Of a stretch of DNA of 64,000 bases, positions 28,701 to 36,692 are shown piece by piece (within the stretch, counting starts at the first letter, position 1; each line of letters opens with the position of its first letter). Both the position numbers and the translations under genes were made by a program. Below the pieces are notes generated by a model. It was not told the origin of the DNA. It saw nothing but the letters and a program-made list of their open reading frames with translations, and did no database searches. Source of the DNA: Zavarzinella sp. (GTDB lineage Bacteria > Planctomycetota > Planctomycetia > Gemmatales > Gemmataceae); the NCBI GenBank assembly GCA_041399155.1, contig JAWKTI010000001.1, positions 2,356,001-2,420,000 of the forward strand. Direction: 5' to 3'.

Positions 28701-31205
28701 AAGGCCCTCCAGACCGCAATGGCAATCCCTAGGGGGTGGAGTTGCAGCGAAGCCTTGAGGGAGATCGCCGTCGCCCAAGCTCAGGCGGGCAACGTGGAGG
28801 AGGCCAAAAAAACTTTGAACAAGGCTATCAAGACCGCTGAGGCCATCTCTGACGAGAAGGAACGCAGCAGGGCCTTGAGAGAAATCGCCGTCGCCCAAGC
28901 TCAGGCGGGTAACGTGGAGGGAGCAACAGATACTTTCAACAAGGCCATCCAGACCGCTGAGGCCATCTCTGACGAGAAGGAACGCAGCTGGGCCTTGAGA
29001 GAAATCGCCGTATGCCAAGCTCAGGCAGGCAATGTGGAGGAGGCCCTCCAGACCACTGAGGCCATCTCTGACGAGAAGGACCGCAGCCGGGCCTTGAGAG
29101 AGATCGCCTCAGCCCAAGCTCAGGCAGGCTACGTGGACGCGGCCATCAAGACCGCTGAGGCCATCCCTTACGAGTGGCACCGCAGGACGGCCTTGACAGA
29201 GATCGCCGTAAACCAAGCTCAGGCGGGAAACGTGGACGCGGCCATCAAGACCGCTGAGGCTATCTCTGACGAGTGGCACCGCAGCATGGCCTTGACAGAG
29301 ATCGCCGTAAAACAAGCTCAGGCGGGAAACGTGGACGGAGCAACAGATACTTTCAGCACGGCCATCAAGACCGCTGAGGCCATCCAAGTGCGGTACCGCC
29401 GCAGCGAGCCCTTGAGGGAGATCGCCTCAGCCCAAGCTCAGGCGGGGGATCTGGTTGGGGCCATCCAGACCGCTGAGGCCATCTCTGACGAGAAGGAACG
29501 CAGCGAGGCCTTGAGGGAGATCGCCGCAGCCCAAGCTCAGGCAGGCTACGTGGACGGAGCAACAGATACTTTCAGTAAGGCCATCCAGACCGCTGAGGCC
29601 ATCCCTAGAGAGGAGTACCGCAGCACGGCCTTGAGGGAGATCGCCTCAGCCCAAGCTCAGGCAGGCTACGTGGACGGAGCAACAGATACTTTCAGTAAGG
29701 CCATCCAGACCGCTGAGGCCATCCCTAGAGAGGAGTACCGCAGCACGGCCTTGAGGGAGATCGCCTCAGCCCAAGCTCAGGCGGGGGATCTGGTTGGGGC
29801 CATCCAGACCGCTGAGGTCATCCCTGACGAGGAAGACCGCAGCACGGCCTTGAGGGTGATCGCCGTAAAACAAGCTCAGGCGGGAAACGTGGACGCGGCC
29901 ATCAAGACCGCTGAGGCCATCTCTGACGAGAAGGAACGCAGCACGGCCTTGACAGAGATCGCCGTAAAACAAGCTCAGGCGGGAAACGTGGACGCGGCCA
30001 TCAAGACCGCTGAGGCCATCTCCGAGGAGTGGCAACGCAGCAGGGCCTTGAGAGAAATCGCCGTATGCCATGCTCAGGCAGGCAATGTGGAGGAGGCCCT
30101 CCAGACCACTGAGGCCATCTCTGACGAGAAGGACCGCAGCACGGCCTTGACAGAGATCGCCGTAAACCAAGCTCAGGCGGGAAACGTGGACGCGGCCATC
30201 AAGACCGCTGAGGCCATCTCTGACGAGTGGCACCGCAGCATGGCCTTGACAGAGATCGCCGTAAAACAAGCTCAGGCGGGAAACGTGGACGGAGCAACAG
30301 ATACTTTCAGCAAGGCCCTCCAGACCGCTGAGGCCGTCTCTCACGAGTGGCACCGCAGCACGGCCTTGACAGAGATCGCCGTAAAACAAGCTCAGGCGGG
30401 AAACGTGGACGGAGCAACAGATACTTTCAGTAAGGCCATCAAGACCGCTGAGGCCATCTCCGAGGAGTGGCAACGCAGCAGGGCCTTGAGAGAAATCGCC
30501 GTATGCCAAGCTCAGGCAGGCAATGTGGAGGAGGCCCTCCAGGCCACTGAGGCCATCCCTAACGAATCGTACCGCAGTTACGCCTTGAGTGCGATCGCCT
30601 CAGCCCAAGCTCAGGCAGGCAATGTGGAGGAGGCCCTCCAGACCACTGAGGCCATCTCTGTCGAGCGGCACCGCAGCACGGCCTTGACAGAGATTGCCGT
30701 AAACCAAGCTCAGGCGGGAAACGTGGACGGAGCAACAGATACTTTCAGCAAGGCCATCAAGACCGCTGAGGCCATCTCTGACGAGTGGGACCGCAGCAGG
30801 GCCTTGACAGAGATCGCCGTAAACCAAGCTCAAGCGGGAAACATGGACGGAGCAACAGATACTTTCAACAAGGCCATCCAGACCGCTGAGGCCATCTCTA
30901 AAGAGAAGGAACGCAGCAGGGCCTTGAGAGAAATCGCCGTAAACCAAGCCTCAGCTGGATTCAGTTACTCGGGTGTTGCTACGGGCATGAAAATACTGAT
31001 CGATGTCGATGAGTACCTACCAGCCATCGCGGAGCGGATTGTGGAGCAGCGTGACTATGCTGCCTTCAAGCTCTATCTTCCTCTTGCTGGCCGGGACATC
31101 CGCACCGCGATCCACGCTTGTGGGCTGCTCGCGCGACTCAATCCCCCTGATGCCACCGCCATCGCAGCGTTGCTGATTGCCCGACATGATAAACCTAGTG
31201 CATGA
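25755..31205 (+). CDS. HEPN-STAND NTPase with 22 near-identical TPR-like repeats
   Basis: About 1816 residues. Two adjacent ATGs (25752 and 25755) overlap the upstream stop; GGGAGA six bases ahead favours 25755. RNTLAHGG (from residue 127) is an exact RNx3H HEPN motif. SGPGGIGKSY (about 330) is Walker A, VLFILDGMDEIARSDGD (about 422) Walker B. A helical region ends with HEAT-like sequence, then from 28542 to 30929 come 22 repeats of 33 or 40 residues with the core EIAVxQAQAGNVDAAIKTAEAI, and a 90-residue cap. Such AQAG-type repeats are TPR-like superhelices that bind ligands. The near-identical units suggest fast length and sequence change between strains. Together with the kinase-HD protein and the first HEPN-STAND protein it forms one operon. 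A sensor-effector with RNase output is inferred. Confidence 0.78.
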   Translation: MNVPSHLPAFLAIKWQEFQEETNPRLKLWTLCEVYEILLRFGTAVTLAEFRALPDGDARFDTAISTIAPEIEGPSLGKWLGLLKDLTDQFQPSDQLVLPEFGIISETLFEYSPEKPVDWTASLLHIRNTLAHGGSINQKAAERLLEEWEPKVADLIDLLAFLANCKLVWFENGIAHNIEPDGRQGEIIPLATELSDNLAATGLNRRVLLLRENRWIDLWPLCDFAATTMPGFGSIVTSQSSTPQIYFRAEKRRLLYAALGSDLPIHQSTDQLAAFRAFFRLDRPTEKSVGITADFAGDIAAEAKAMCGRREQLLELKKVVKKASCGVLWVSGPGGIGKSYLISKFAQNQLGSNQYITVFWRFRANDADRCNRHAFFRHAIRTLSDPKFGLRSEPTFPSLDPSQLLVQFLDLLRDANTRNPERQVLFILDGMDEIARSDGDFVRSIADWHFGHAIWLCVGRHEGDQIPTIFATDRCQHVFPGGLPGMASTEIREMIDARIGSRLKDLLRQDEDADDGTKNELVDAIAARAAGLPLYVHFVCEDLLSGQLPLDSTLPSRLPNKLEDYFEKLLKQAEADDEDAIPSPLIAVCAWALEPPTEDFLLELLARREVLDRVDPAYSRNRLRSVIDRVGSILRPVQLADGKLGYEPYHLTFRDHIREDRTDRRRIQNRKAREVFVQMTLDWLKLPIDSDARQYVLLHGSEHLLQEKRYDNLTSLAQDEEFLAAQRRELPTDPSANIRTLQHALTGACEQDSGVRMAEAVLRLADGYQQFHNASPLELLRAGKLDGAMTLADLQDAERRVLWYLLLAWEMSHRHQTDAIPTVLRRLFQRANPILDNWKADLTCDLLTWLTPEVFPQFLEAAMALLPQQIYVKVVEQLLKQYNPTLNEPELRASIDHAMLKTNWQELWHVCSRIAEAIPKEWDRTTALTEIAVNQAQAENVDAAIKTAEAIPKEWGRTTALTEIAVKQAQAGNVDGATDTFSKALQTAMAIPRGWSCSEALREIAVAQAQAGNVEEAKKTLNKAIKTAEAISDEKERSRALREIAVAQAQAGNVEGATDTFNKAIQTAEAISDEKERSWALREIAVCQAQAGNVEEALQTTEAISDEKDRSRALREIASAQAQAGYVDAAIKTAEAIPYEWHRRTALTEIAVNQAQAGNVDAAIKTAEAISDEWHRSMALTEIAVKQAQAGNVDGATDTFSTAIKTAEAIQVRYRRSEPLREIASAQAQAGDLVGAIQTAEAISDEKERSEALREIAAAQAQAGYVDGATDTFSKAIQTAEAIPREEYRSTALREIASAQAQAGYVDGATDTFSKAIQTAEAIPREEYRSTALREIASAQAQAGDLVGAIQTAEVIPDEEDRSTALRVIAVKQAQAGNVDAAIKTAEAISDEKERSTALTEIAVKQAQAGNVDAAIKTAEAISEEWQRSRALREIAVCHAQAGNVEEALQTTEAISDEKDRSTALTEIAVNQAQAGNVDAAIKTAEAISDEWHRSMALTEIAVKQAQAGNVDGATDTFSKALQTAEAVSHEWHRSTALTEIAVKQAQAGNVDGATDTFSKAIKTAEAISEEWQRSRALREIAVCQAQAGNVEEALQATEAIPNESYRSYALSAIASAQAQAGNVEEALQTTEAISVERHRSTALTEIAVNQAQAGNVDGATDTFSKAIKTAEAISDEWDRSRALTEIAVNQAQAGNMDGATDTFNKAIQTAEAISKEKERSRALREIAVNQASAGFSYSGVATGMKILIDVDEYLPAIAERIVEQRDYAAFKLYLPLAGRDIRTAIHACGLLARLNPPDATAIAALLIARHDKPSA
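28542..30929 (+). repeat. 22 tandem coding repeats of 99 or 120 bp
   Basis: Twelve units of 99 bp and ten of 120 bp add up exactly to 2388 bases. The long form differs by a 7-residue insert (GATDTFSK type). Adjacent units are often identical over long stretches; for example units 10 and 11 differ by a single residue. Long frames on the opposite strand here are only echoes of the repeat. Confidence 0.93.
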
Positions 31206-31323
31206 GTTCAACACCGATTGTCTTCATGAGAGACCTGCCTGAATAGTAGAGCAACTGGATTCACTCGCAAGGTTTAGAGCGTTTGCAGCTAAAAAACTTA
31301 GACTACTGGATCAGTGTATCGCT

Positions 31324-31716
31324 TCAATTTTTAGCCAAGACCCCTTCCAGTTGCTCCGAAAGTGCCTGCCAGTCGAAACCCAGGTCCGAGAGGTCGTATT
31401 CGAGTGCCAGCAGATCTTGGACTTCGGGTGGCAGATCGGCCACCGCTGGATCGGTGCGGAACGCGTAGTGGACTGCTCGGACGAGTGTTTCTTGTTGGCT
31501 GGGGATCAGGTCCAGCACGACGACTGGCACTTCGTTCAGTTGCAACTGAATCGCGGCCTGCTATCGAGGAAGGCCAAGCAGCACCTCATCGCGGGTGTTC
31601 ACTACTATTGGTGGACGGATTCCCCAGTTGCGGACTACTGTACAAGTGGCCTGTGCGGCTGCCTCTGGAATCGATGCACTCCCATGTGCGGGTCGCAATT
31701 CTGAAGGGTTTCTCAT
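31324..31716 (-). pseudogene. ParB-like domain remnant with an in-frame amber codon
   Basis: From an ATG at 31716 the frame reads MRNPSELRPAHGSASIPEAA, then VVRNWGIRPPIVVNTRDEVLLGLPR, a TAG (31561-31563), then QAAIQLQLNEVPVVVLDL and on to a stop at 31324. The pattern matches the ParB domain of phage-type methyltransferases such as the one at 9620; there the residue at the TAG position is tyrosine (GHTRYLAA), so one base change from TAT or TAC explains the stop. The tail (LPPEVQDLLALEYDLSDLGFDW) matches the post-ParB segment of the 9620 gene (LPTELNWLKSNGYNLADFGW). No methyltransferase domain follows. It is probably a fragment of mobile-element cargo. Confidence 0.65.
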
Positions 31717-32006
31717 TTTAATATCCATTTTGCTCTCACTTTTGATCTAGTGCCACCAATCACGATTATTCGATTCCTGTGGCGATATTTCTATTTTCCG
31801 ACAAGTTTGTCGGCTAAGAAATTATATTCGATCCTGATTGATCTGGTGGCGATTATCCTGCCTCCGAAGCTATCCGATGAACATTTTTCAGGTTTCCAAA
31901 ATTTTTTTTCACAGAAAGAAAGTGTGTCTGGGTATCCGATAGCTCCCGTGGCCTCAAAGAGAACCAATCTGCCCGGTAGTACCTATGGCAATTCGCAGTC
32001 AGCGTT

Positions 32007-32100
32007 TATGACAGAACCCCCTGTTTCGGTAGCACTTTATGACACGTAGATCGACAAACTCCGGAGTTTTCGGGGGTTTTGTCATTTTGTCATGTGTCAT
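32007..32100. promoter_or_regulatory. Cluster of five TGTCAT(A) elements
   Basis: TATGACA at 32007-32013 and 32038-32044 are inverted relative to TGTCAT at 32080-32085, 32088-32093 and 32095-32100. They surround the hairpin at 32053-32083. Such arrays can be arm-type integrase or excisionase sites, iterons or repressor operators. The position, about 250 bases inside the putative attachment core, favours arm sites, but this is inference. Confidence 0.4.
32053..32083. other. Hairpin-forming palindrome
   Basis: AAACTCCGGAGTTT (32056-32069) is a perfect 14-bp palindrome. A larger stem is also possible, pairing GACAAA (32053-32058) with TTTGTC (32078-32083). It could be a terminator or a recombination structure. 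Confidence 0.4.
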
Positions 32101-32123
32101 ACGCAAAGAGAAATAGTAGTCAG

Positions 32124-32384
32124 TCATTTATTTAATTGGTGATATTTGATCATATCTAATATGTAATTTTGTTCATTTGTCGGTAGAGAGGTCCAATCAA
32201 GTAGTAATCGTAATAATTCAGAAGGTAGATAAAGATGTGAATAAGTATGAGTAGCAGGTAGTTTTTTTAATAATTCTTCTACTGCGTCGGATTCTGCAAC
32301 CACTGGTTTATGATCTCTCGTATTTTCTAGGGGTTTTTTGCAATAGTTCGAATCTCTCTCCCTCCGCTTGACCAAATTATCCAT
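32124..32384 (-). CDS. Small hypothetical protein spanning the attachment-like site
   Basis: An 86-codon frame beginning MDNLVKRRERDSNY. The RERDSN part is encoded by the tRNA-like 3' end, a common feature of frames that start inside attachment sites. The C-terminal LPSELLRLLLDWTSLPTNEQNYILDMI looks like a genuine short helical domain of a kind I associate with planctomycete mobile elements. It may be the residue of a longer gene cut by integration. Function unknown. Confidence 0.35.
   Translation of the reverse strand: MDNLVKRRERDSNYCKKPLENTRDHKPVVAESDAVEELLKKLPATHTYSHLYLPSELLRLLLDWTSLPTNEQNYILDMIKYHQLNK
32347..32366 (+). other. Possible attachment-site scar: 3' end of a tRNA-Ser-like sequence
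   Basis: TTCGAAT (T loop), CTCTC (3' T-stem strand), TCCCTCC (3' acceptor strand) and G (the discriminator typical of tRNA-Ser) follow in the correct order and lengths. The 5' half of the T stem is absent (AATAG in place of GAGAG), so this is not a working tRNA. Integrases commonly use tRNA 3' ends and leave a direct repeat at the far end of the island. It sits exactly where accessory genes give way to backbone genes. The intact partner is not in the window. Confidence 0.35.
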
Positions 32385-32418
32385 TTTGTGTAAGCGAACA
32401 CTGGAACTTATATCTCCC

Positions 32419-34563
32419 CTACCCTGCGGGTTGTTCCGTCCACAGTTTCAACAGCGAATCAGGCATCTCAGTTAGACGCTCTTTTGATTGATTGAACAGC
32501 CGCTGGATCTCATCTTTCGATAAACCAGGTTTTCCACCCGCAACTGCACGGTGGTGCAAATCAATCAGGTGATCCACCATCGCTACTACTTCGGAAATAA
32601 GGTTATTTTCCAGCATCAATATTACCAACTGGTAGTTCATCTGCAACGCACGCATGGGCTGAAGCTGTTCCAACTGGGGCATTCTGCTTTGCAGCGCTTT
32701 GATCCGTTCGGGCAGTCGTTTAGTGGATCGCTGGATCATCATGAACAGCGAGTCCACAATAATAATTTGTGCAGCACGGCACTGGGGATCTGCTTTGATT
32801 GCCAGTTCTGCGTGTCTAAAAATTAACTCTGCTGTTTTTGCAGCATTGGTGGGGTCCAATATCAGTTCGTATTCCCACGCTTGTTTATAGATGCGGGCTA
32901 ATTCCAATTGCAGTGGTGCGTTCCCCGGAAGTTCTTTCTCCGCTAATTTCAAAGGTAATAAAACTTTTTTCTGCAAATGATCGTGGGCCGTAGCCACTCG
33001 TGTCGTTCGGAGCGGTCCTGGTGGCAGACCTTCCGTTCCACGGTGCAATTCCTTCAAGTGAAAACTGGCCAGGCGAGCAAACCGAAAATGATCAGTTGCA
33101 TTCATTAATGGCAGCCCAACCACTAAAAGAAGCACCAGGCCAAGCATTGCAATGCCAAGTATCAGCCAGCGTACTGCACCAGTGGGTCTACGCGTTGGGG
33201 TCTGGGAATCCATATTCCCGGCACGTGCCCAACAGATTACCAGGACTGCCAACAGTGAAAAATGCCCAACACCAGGATAAATCAAGCCTGCCAGCAGCAG
33301 CACGAAAGTAAATACTCGTAAGTGCAGCGAAAACCGATCGGTGTGCATACTGGCTTGTTCCAGTAACGCAACAGCAAGAAACCACACAACACCACCAATT
33401 GCTGCCAGCATACCTAATGTCTCAATCGCTTTCGGTGGCTGTTCGGGTGCCAGTTGCCCGGCCTGCCACAGCAGCCCCATCAACAGGCCCAAGGTGCCAG
33501 CGGCATAAATTGAAATACGAATTGATTTTGCTGTATCACAATTCCATTTCGGCACCTCCGAGGCAGAATCCACATGACCTGCTGGGCGATTTTTGGCCCA
33601 GGCAGGCAGCCATGTACTGATTACCGTCAATACAAGCAGCAACGCACCGATGATACCAGTGCTCACCAGCAGGTAAATCAACCATGGTGCGGTGGGGGCT
33701 ACTTCAGAATCCGATCCCACATTCATATGCTGCAGACGATCAACACCAATTCCAAGCATCGGCTGACCTTTCCAAGGTGCCAGCGATGCTGTTGTAGGCA
33801 TTTGTGGAAGATTGTTACTCAATAACCCGACGGTACAACAGAAGATGCCAAGGAACAGGAAACGAAACAACCATTTGTGGAAACGTCGATTCTGTGCCAA
33901 AGGCAGCACCAGAATGAGGCCCAGAATGCTGAACATCAATAACGTATCCAGCCGATGGATCCACCCGCCATTGATCTGTGCGGTCAACCAGGTGGGATAC
34001 CATTGTGCGGTCAGATCGCCTACCAACAGACCTTCGTTGGGCAGATCATTGATTGTCAAAGAGGGCAACTTCAGTTTTGGGGCCCATGCCTGGTAGGCAC
34101 CCACGGTCAGTTGGGAGATTATTGTTGCCAACAAAACCAACCAGACTGTCCTGATGCGTGCTGGCGTATCTGCAAGCAATCGAACTAATAAGAACAAGCA
34201 CCCCAGCGAATACCACTCCAGTGCCTGAAAAATCGCCGGGCTTAGATAGCCACCCTGGTGCATGCCCGAATAAACAGTGACCACACCCAACAACAACAAG
34301 CCCAAGCAAGTGAACTCGGCAAGTCCTAAGCGAATCTGCCGAAAAACTGATTGATAGAATGCCGTCACTACCAGCAACAGATTGCAAATGATTGCAAACC
34401 ACACACTGCCCATGCTGCCCGAAAGTTGTAACTGCCCTGGATCGAGGCTGGGCACCATTGGACGAGCACAGATCAGCATCAGCAATACAGCAAACGCAAT
34501 CTGATCCAACCGCACATAGGCAGAGTTTACCGGTTGTGTGACAATAGATTTTCGTTCAGGCAT
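32419..34563 (-). CDS. O-antigen polymerase/ligase-like polytopic membrane protein
   Basis: A 714-residue protein with about 12 hydrophobic segments and a soluble C-terminal 200 residues (from about 510) of helical, TPR-like character. The loop QPMLGIGVDRLQH...APTAPWLIYLLVSTGIIGALLLV matches the large periplasmic loop pattern of Wzy/WaaL-type proteins (GxGxxxF...HNxYL...GxxG). Members join or polymerise polysaccharide units on lipid carriers. Overall similarity is weak, so this could be another polytopic protein. It is divergent from nuoH, with a 264-base AT-rich spacer between them. Confidence 0.55.
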   Translation of the reverse strand: MPERKSIVTQPVNSAYVRLDQIAFAVLLMLICARPMVPSLDPGQLQLSGSMGSVWFAIICNLLLVVTAFYQSVFRQIRLGLAEFTCLGLLLLGVVTVYSGMHQGGYLSPAIFQALEWYSLGCLFLLVRLLADTPARIRTVWLVLLATIISQLTVGAYQAWAPKLKLPSLTINDLPNEGLLVGDLTAQWYPTWLTAQINGGWIHRLDTLLMFSILGLILVLPLAQNRRFHKWLFRFLFLGIFCCTVGLLSNNLPQMPTTASLAPWKGQPMLGIGVDRLQHMNVGSDSEVAPTAPWLIYLLVSTGIIGALLLVLTVISTWLPAWAKNRPAGHVDSASEVPKWNCDTAKSIRISIYAAGTLGLLMGLLWQAGQLAPEQPPKAIETLGMLAAIGGVVWFLAVALLEQASMHTDRFSLHLRVFTFVLLLAGLIYPGVGHFSLLAVLVICWARAGNMDSQTPTRRPTGAVRWLILGIAMLGLVLLLVVGLPLMNATDHFRFARLASFHLKELHRGTEGLPPGPLRTTRVATAHDHLQKKVLLPLKLAEKELPGNAPLQLELARIYKQAWEYELILDPTNAAKTAELIFRHAELAIKADPQCRAAQIIIVDSLFMMIQRSTKRLPERIKALQSRMPQLEQLQPMRALQMNYQLVILMLENNLISEVVAMVDHLIDLHHRAVAGGKPGLSKDEIQRLFNQSKERLTEMPDSLLKLWTEQPAG

Positions 34564-34827
34564 AGCATCATTTCACTTAATTGTTGATCAGATTTCACTA
34601 TCCTTTACGTTGTATGAGTTTCCAGCAAACAGATTCCAAATACTGGAAATAAATTCACATGTAATAATATATCCTTTTGAGGTGGCTGATTGAAAAGAAA
34701 TTTTCACTTTTTTCTGGGTTTACAGCAAAAAAATCCGCTTTAAGTATTGATTTCATAAGCACTTAAAAAATTTTTTGAAATTTTCAACACCGTTCCCCTC
34801 AGTTGTGCCGGATTCCGCCATTTCAAC

Positions 34828-36186
34828 GTGCCTACAACAACTGCAGAACAAAATGAGACAATTCTCATCAAATCCGCCTCTTTAGAATCCTGGCGGGCGT
34901 TCTTTTCGGTACTTGTTGCCCATTTGGAAACAAATAACATTTCTCAATGGAACTTTACTGGCGAGTACCCACTTTGTGAAAAAGTATTTTCACTTTCTCC
35001 CCCACCTTTCGATCAAGTGGCTTTCGCCGTGCTGGTGGGTATTGTGTTCCTCTCTTTCATTGCTGTATCTGCATTATTTTTCATCTGGTTGGAAAGAAAA
35101 GTATCCGGTCGGATTCAGGACCGCCTCGGCCCCACCCGCGTTGGGGGGAAATATGGCTGGCTGCAGACGATTGCTGATGGCATTAAATTACTTGTAAAAG
35201 AAGACACACGCCCCACCATTGCTGATCGATTTTTGTTTTTAATTGCGCCTTATGTTGGGTTTGTAGCCTCTTTCTGTGCGTTTATCTCTCTGCCTTTCAG
35301 CACTGATCTGGTTGGCATTGAATTACAGGTCTCGGCATTTTTTGTACTGGCGATACTTTCAAGTGAAATTTTTGCCGTCATCCTGGCGGGGTATGCCTCT
35401 GGCAGTAAATGGTCGCTCTTTGGCGGCATCCGCGAAGCAGCCCAGGTGGTGAGTTATGAGATTCCGCGATCCATTTGCGTAGTCATCCCTGTTATTCTGG
35501 CAGGGAGTCTCAGCTTAAACACGATCGGTCAGCAACAGGGTGGCTATTTCTGGAATTGGTTTATGTTCCACGATCCATTTTCTTTTCTAAGCTTTTTCCT
35601 TTTCTTTGTGGTGGCTACCGCAAGTTGTAAGCGGGCTCCTTTTGACTTAGCAGAAGCAGAAAGTGAATTAGTTGCTGGTTTTCATACAGAGTATTCCGGT
35701 TTACGCTGGTCTTTCTTTTTCATGGCGGAATATGGAAGCATGTTCGCTGTTTCTGCTGTATGTGCCCTGCTCTATTGTGGTGGCTGGCATACAGGTTTCC
35801 TGCCATTCGACCCCAGCACCCAGTGGGGCTGGTTTGGCCACTTATTCAATGCAATTGTGCTCATTCTGAAAGGGTACTTTTTCGTTTTTGTGATGATGTG
35901 GATGCGTTGGTCACTCCCACGGTTACGGATTGACCAGGTAATGATTACCTGCCTGAAATATTTCCTGCCTATTGCCTGTGCATTGTTGATCGGCACCTGT
36001 CTGTGGGAGTTATTTGTGCCCAGTGGCATTGAAAATATGTGGCAGTATGTCATCAGTATCAGTAGCCTGCTTGCACTTATTCTGATAGTTGGCAGAATGT
36101 TTGTTGCTCCCATTGCCACAACGCATGGGCAGTTGCCAGGTGCATGGCAATTACAGCCAGCAACTCTCACAGAGGGGAAAAGTTGA
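34828..36186 (+). CDS. nuoH: NADH-quinone oxidoreductase subunit H
   Basis: A 452-residue membrane subunit of complex I. The signature WLERKVSGRIQDRLGPTRVGGKYGWLQTIADGIKLLVKED and later SYEIPRS and KRAPFDLAEAESELVAGFHTEYSGLRWSFFFMAEY identify NuoH without doubt. It links the quinone chamber to the proton-pumping arm. The N-terminal 55 residues before the first membrane helix are an unusual extension. The start is a GTG at 34828 with no clear ribosome binding site, so the true start could be a little downstream. It is followed directly by nuoJ with an overlap; nuoI, which usually lies between H and J, is missing. Confidence 0.93.
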   Translation: MPTTTAEQNETILIKSASLESWRAFFSVLVAHLETNNISQWNFTGEYPLCEKVFSLSPPPFDQVAFAVLVGIVFLSFIAVSALFFIWLERKVSGRIQDRLGPTRVGGKYGWLQTIADGIKLLVKEDTRPTIADRFLFLIAPYVGFVASFCAFISLPFSTDLVGIELQVSAFFVLAILSSEIFAVILAGYASGSKWSLFGGIREAAQVVSYEIPRSICVVIPVILAGSLSLNTIGQQQGGYFWNWFMFHDPFSFLSFFLFFVVATASCKRAPFDLAEAESELVAGFHTEYSGLRWSFFFMAEYGSMFAVSAVCALLYCGGWHTGFLPFDPSTQWGWFGHLFNAIVLILKGYFFVFVMMWMRWSLPRLRIDQVMITCLKYFLPIACALLIGTCLWELFVPSGIENMWQYVISISSLLALILIVGRMFVAPIATTHGQLPGAWQLQPATLTEGKS

Positions 36187-36692
36187 ACACGGAAACTTTT
36201 CTTTTTTATGTCGTGGCCAGTTGCATCTGCTGCACCGCGCTGGGGGTATTGTTTACCCGCAACATTGTGCGCAGTGCTTTCTGGCTTTTACTGACCCTGA
36301 TCAGCCTGTCGATGCTTTACTTTCTGGTCGGAGCCGACTTTTTAGGCACCACCCAGTTGATCGTTTATGTGGGCGGAATTATGGTACTGCTGGTGTTCGG
36401 CATCATGTTGACCGCCCAACGGCGGATGCTTCAACTACAGAACAAATGGCAGGAAACTGTTGTCGTAAGTATCCTGGCAGTAAGCCTTTTCGCCATTATT
36501 CTTTATAACTGCACGAATGTCAAATCTTCCCTGGATACCCCACAGAAACTCCCCACATATGGTGAAATTGGTGTGGCATTCCTTACTGATTATCTGTTGC
36601 CATTTGAAATACTGTCAATCCACCTGTTGGTGGTGTTGATCGGTGCCGCATACCTCGCGCGAACCAAAAAACGAAAAGGGGGCACGCCATGA
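36183..36692 (+). CDS. nuoJ: NADH-quinone oxidoreductase subunit J
   Basis: About 169 residues and five membrane helices, with the conserved segment FLGTTQLIVYVGGIMVLLVFGIMLT. A TTG at 36183, placed after GAGGGG and overlapping the nuoH stop (TTGA), is the best start; an ATG at 36144 would create a long overlap with nuoH. It is a small core subunit of the membrane arm of complex I. It overlaps nuoK by ATGA. Confidence 0.92.
   Translation: MNTETFLFYVVASCICCTALGVLFTRNIVRSAFWLLLTLISLSMLYFLVGADFLGTTQLIVYVGGIMVLLVFGIMLTAQRRMLQLQNKWQETVVVSILAVSLFAIILYNCTNVKSSLDTPQKLPTYGEIGVAFLTDYLLPFEILSIHLLVVLIGAAYLARTKKRKGGTP

Larger units (their letters stand above)
31717..32123. other. Non-coding stretch with a TGTCAT array and hairpin near the island end
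   Basis: About 400 bases with no credible gene; a 99-codon frame at 31750-32049 looks random. The last 120 bases hold the repeat cluster and hairpin described separately. Confidence 0.5.

Noticed and set aside
28434..30947. Long minus-strand frames with repeated LSMAYGDFSQGP or VRDGLSGLDG sequence
   Set aside because: They are opposite-strand echoes of the plus-strand coding repeats; the plus frame has domains and the right start.
31750..32049. A 99-codon plus-strand frame
   Set aside because: No ribosome binding site, no recognisable sequence, and it runs into the TGTCAT repeat and palindrome region.
32341..32370. A complete tRNA-Ser
   Set aside because: Only the 3' end is present; the T stem does not pair and there is no anticodon arm.
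34564..34827. A riboswitch or small RNA upstream of nuoH
   Set aside because: The spacer is AT-rich but I found no conserved stem or known element.
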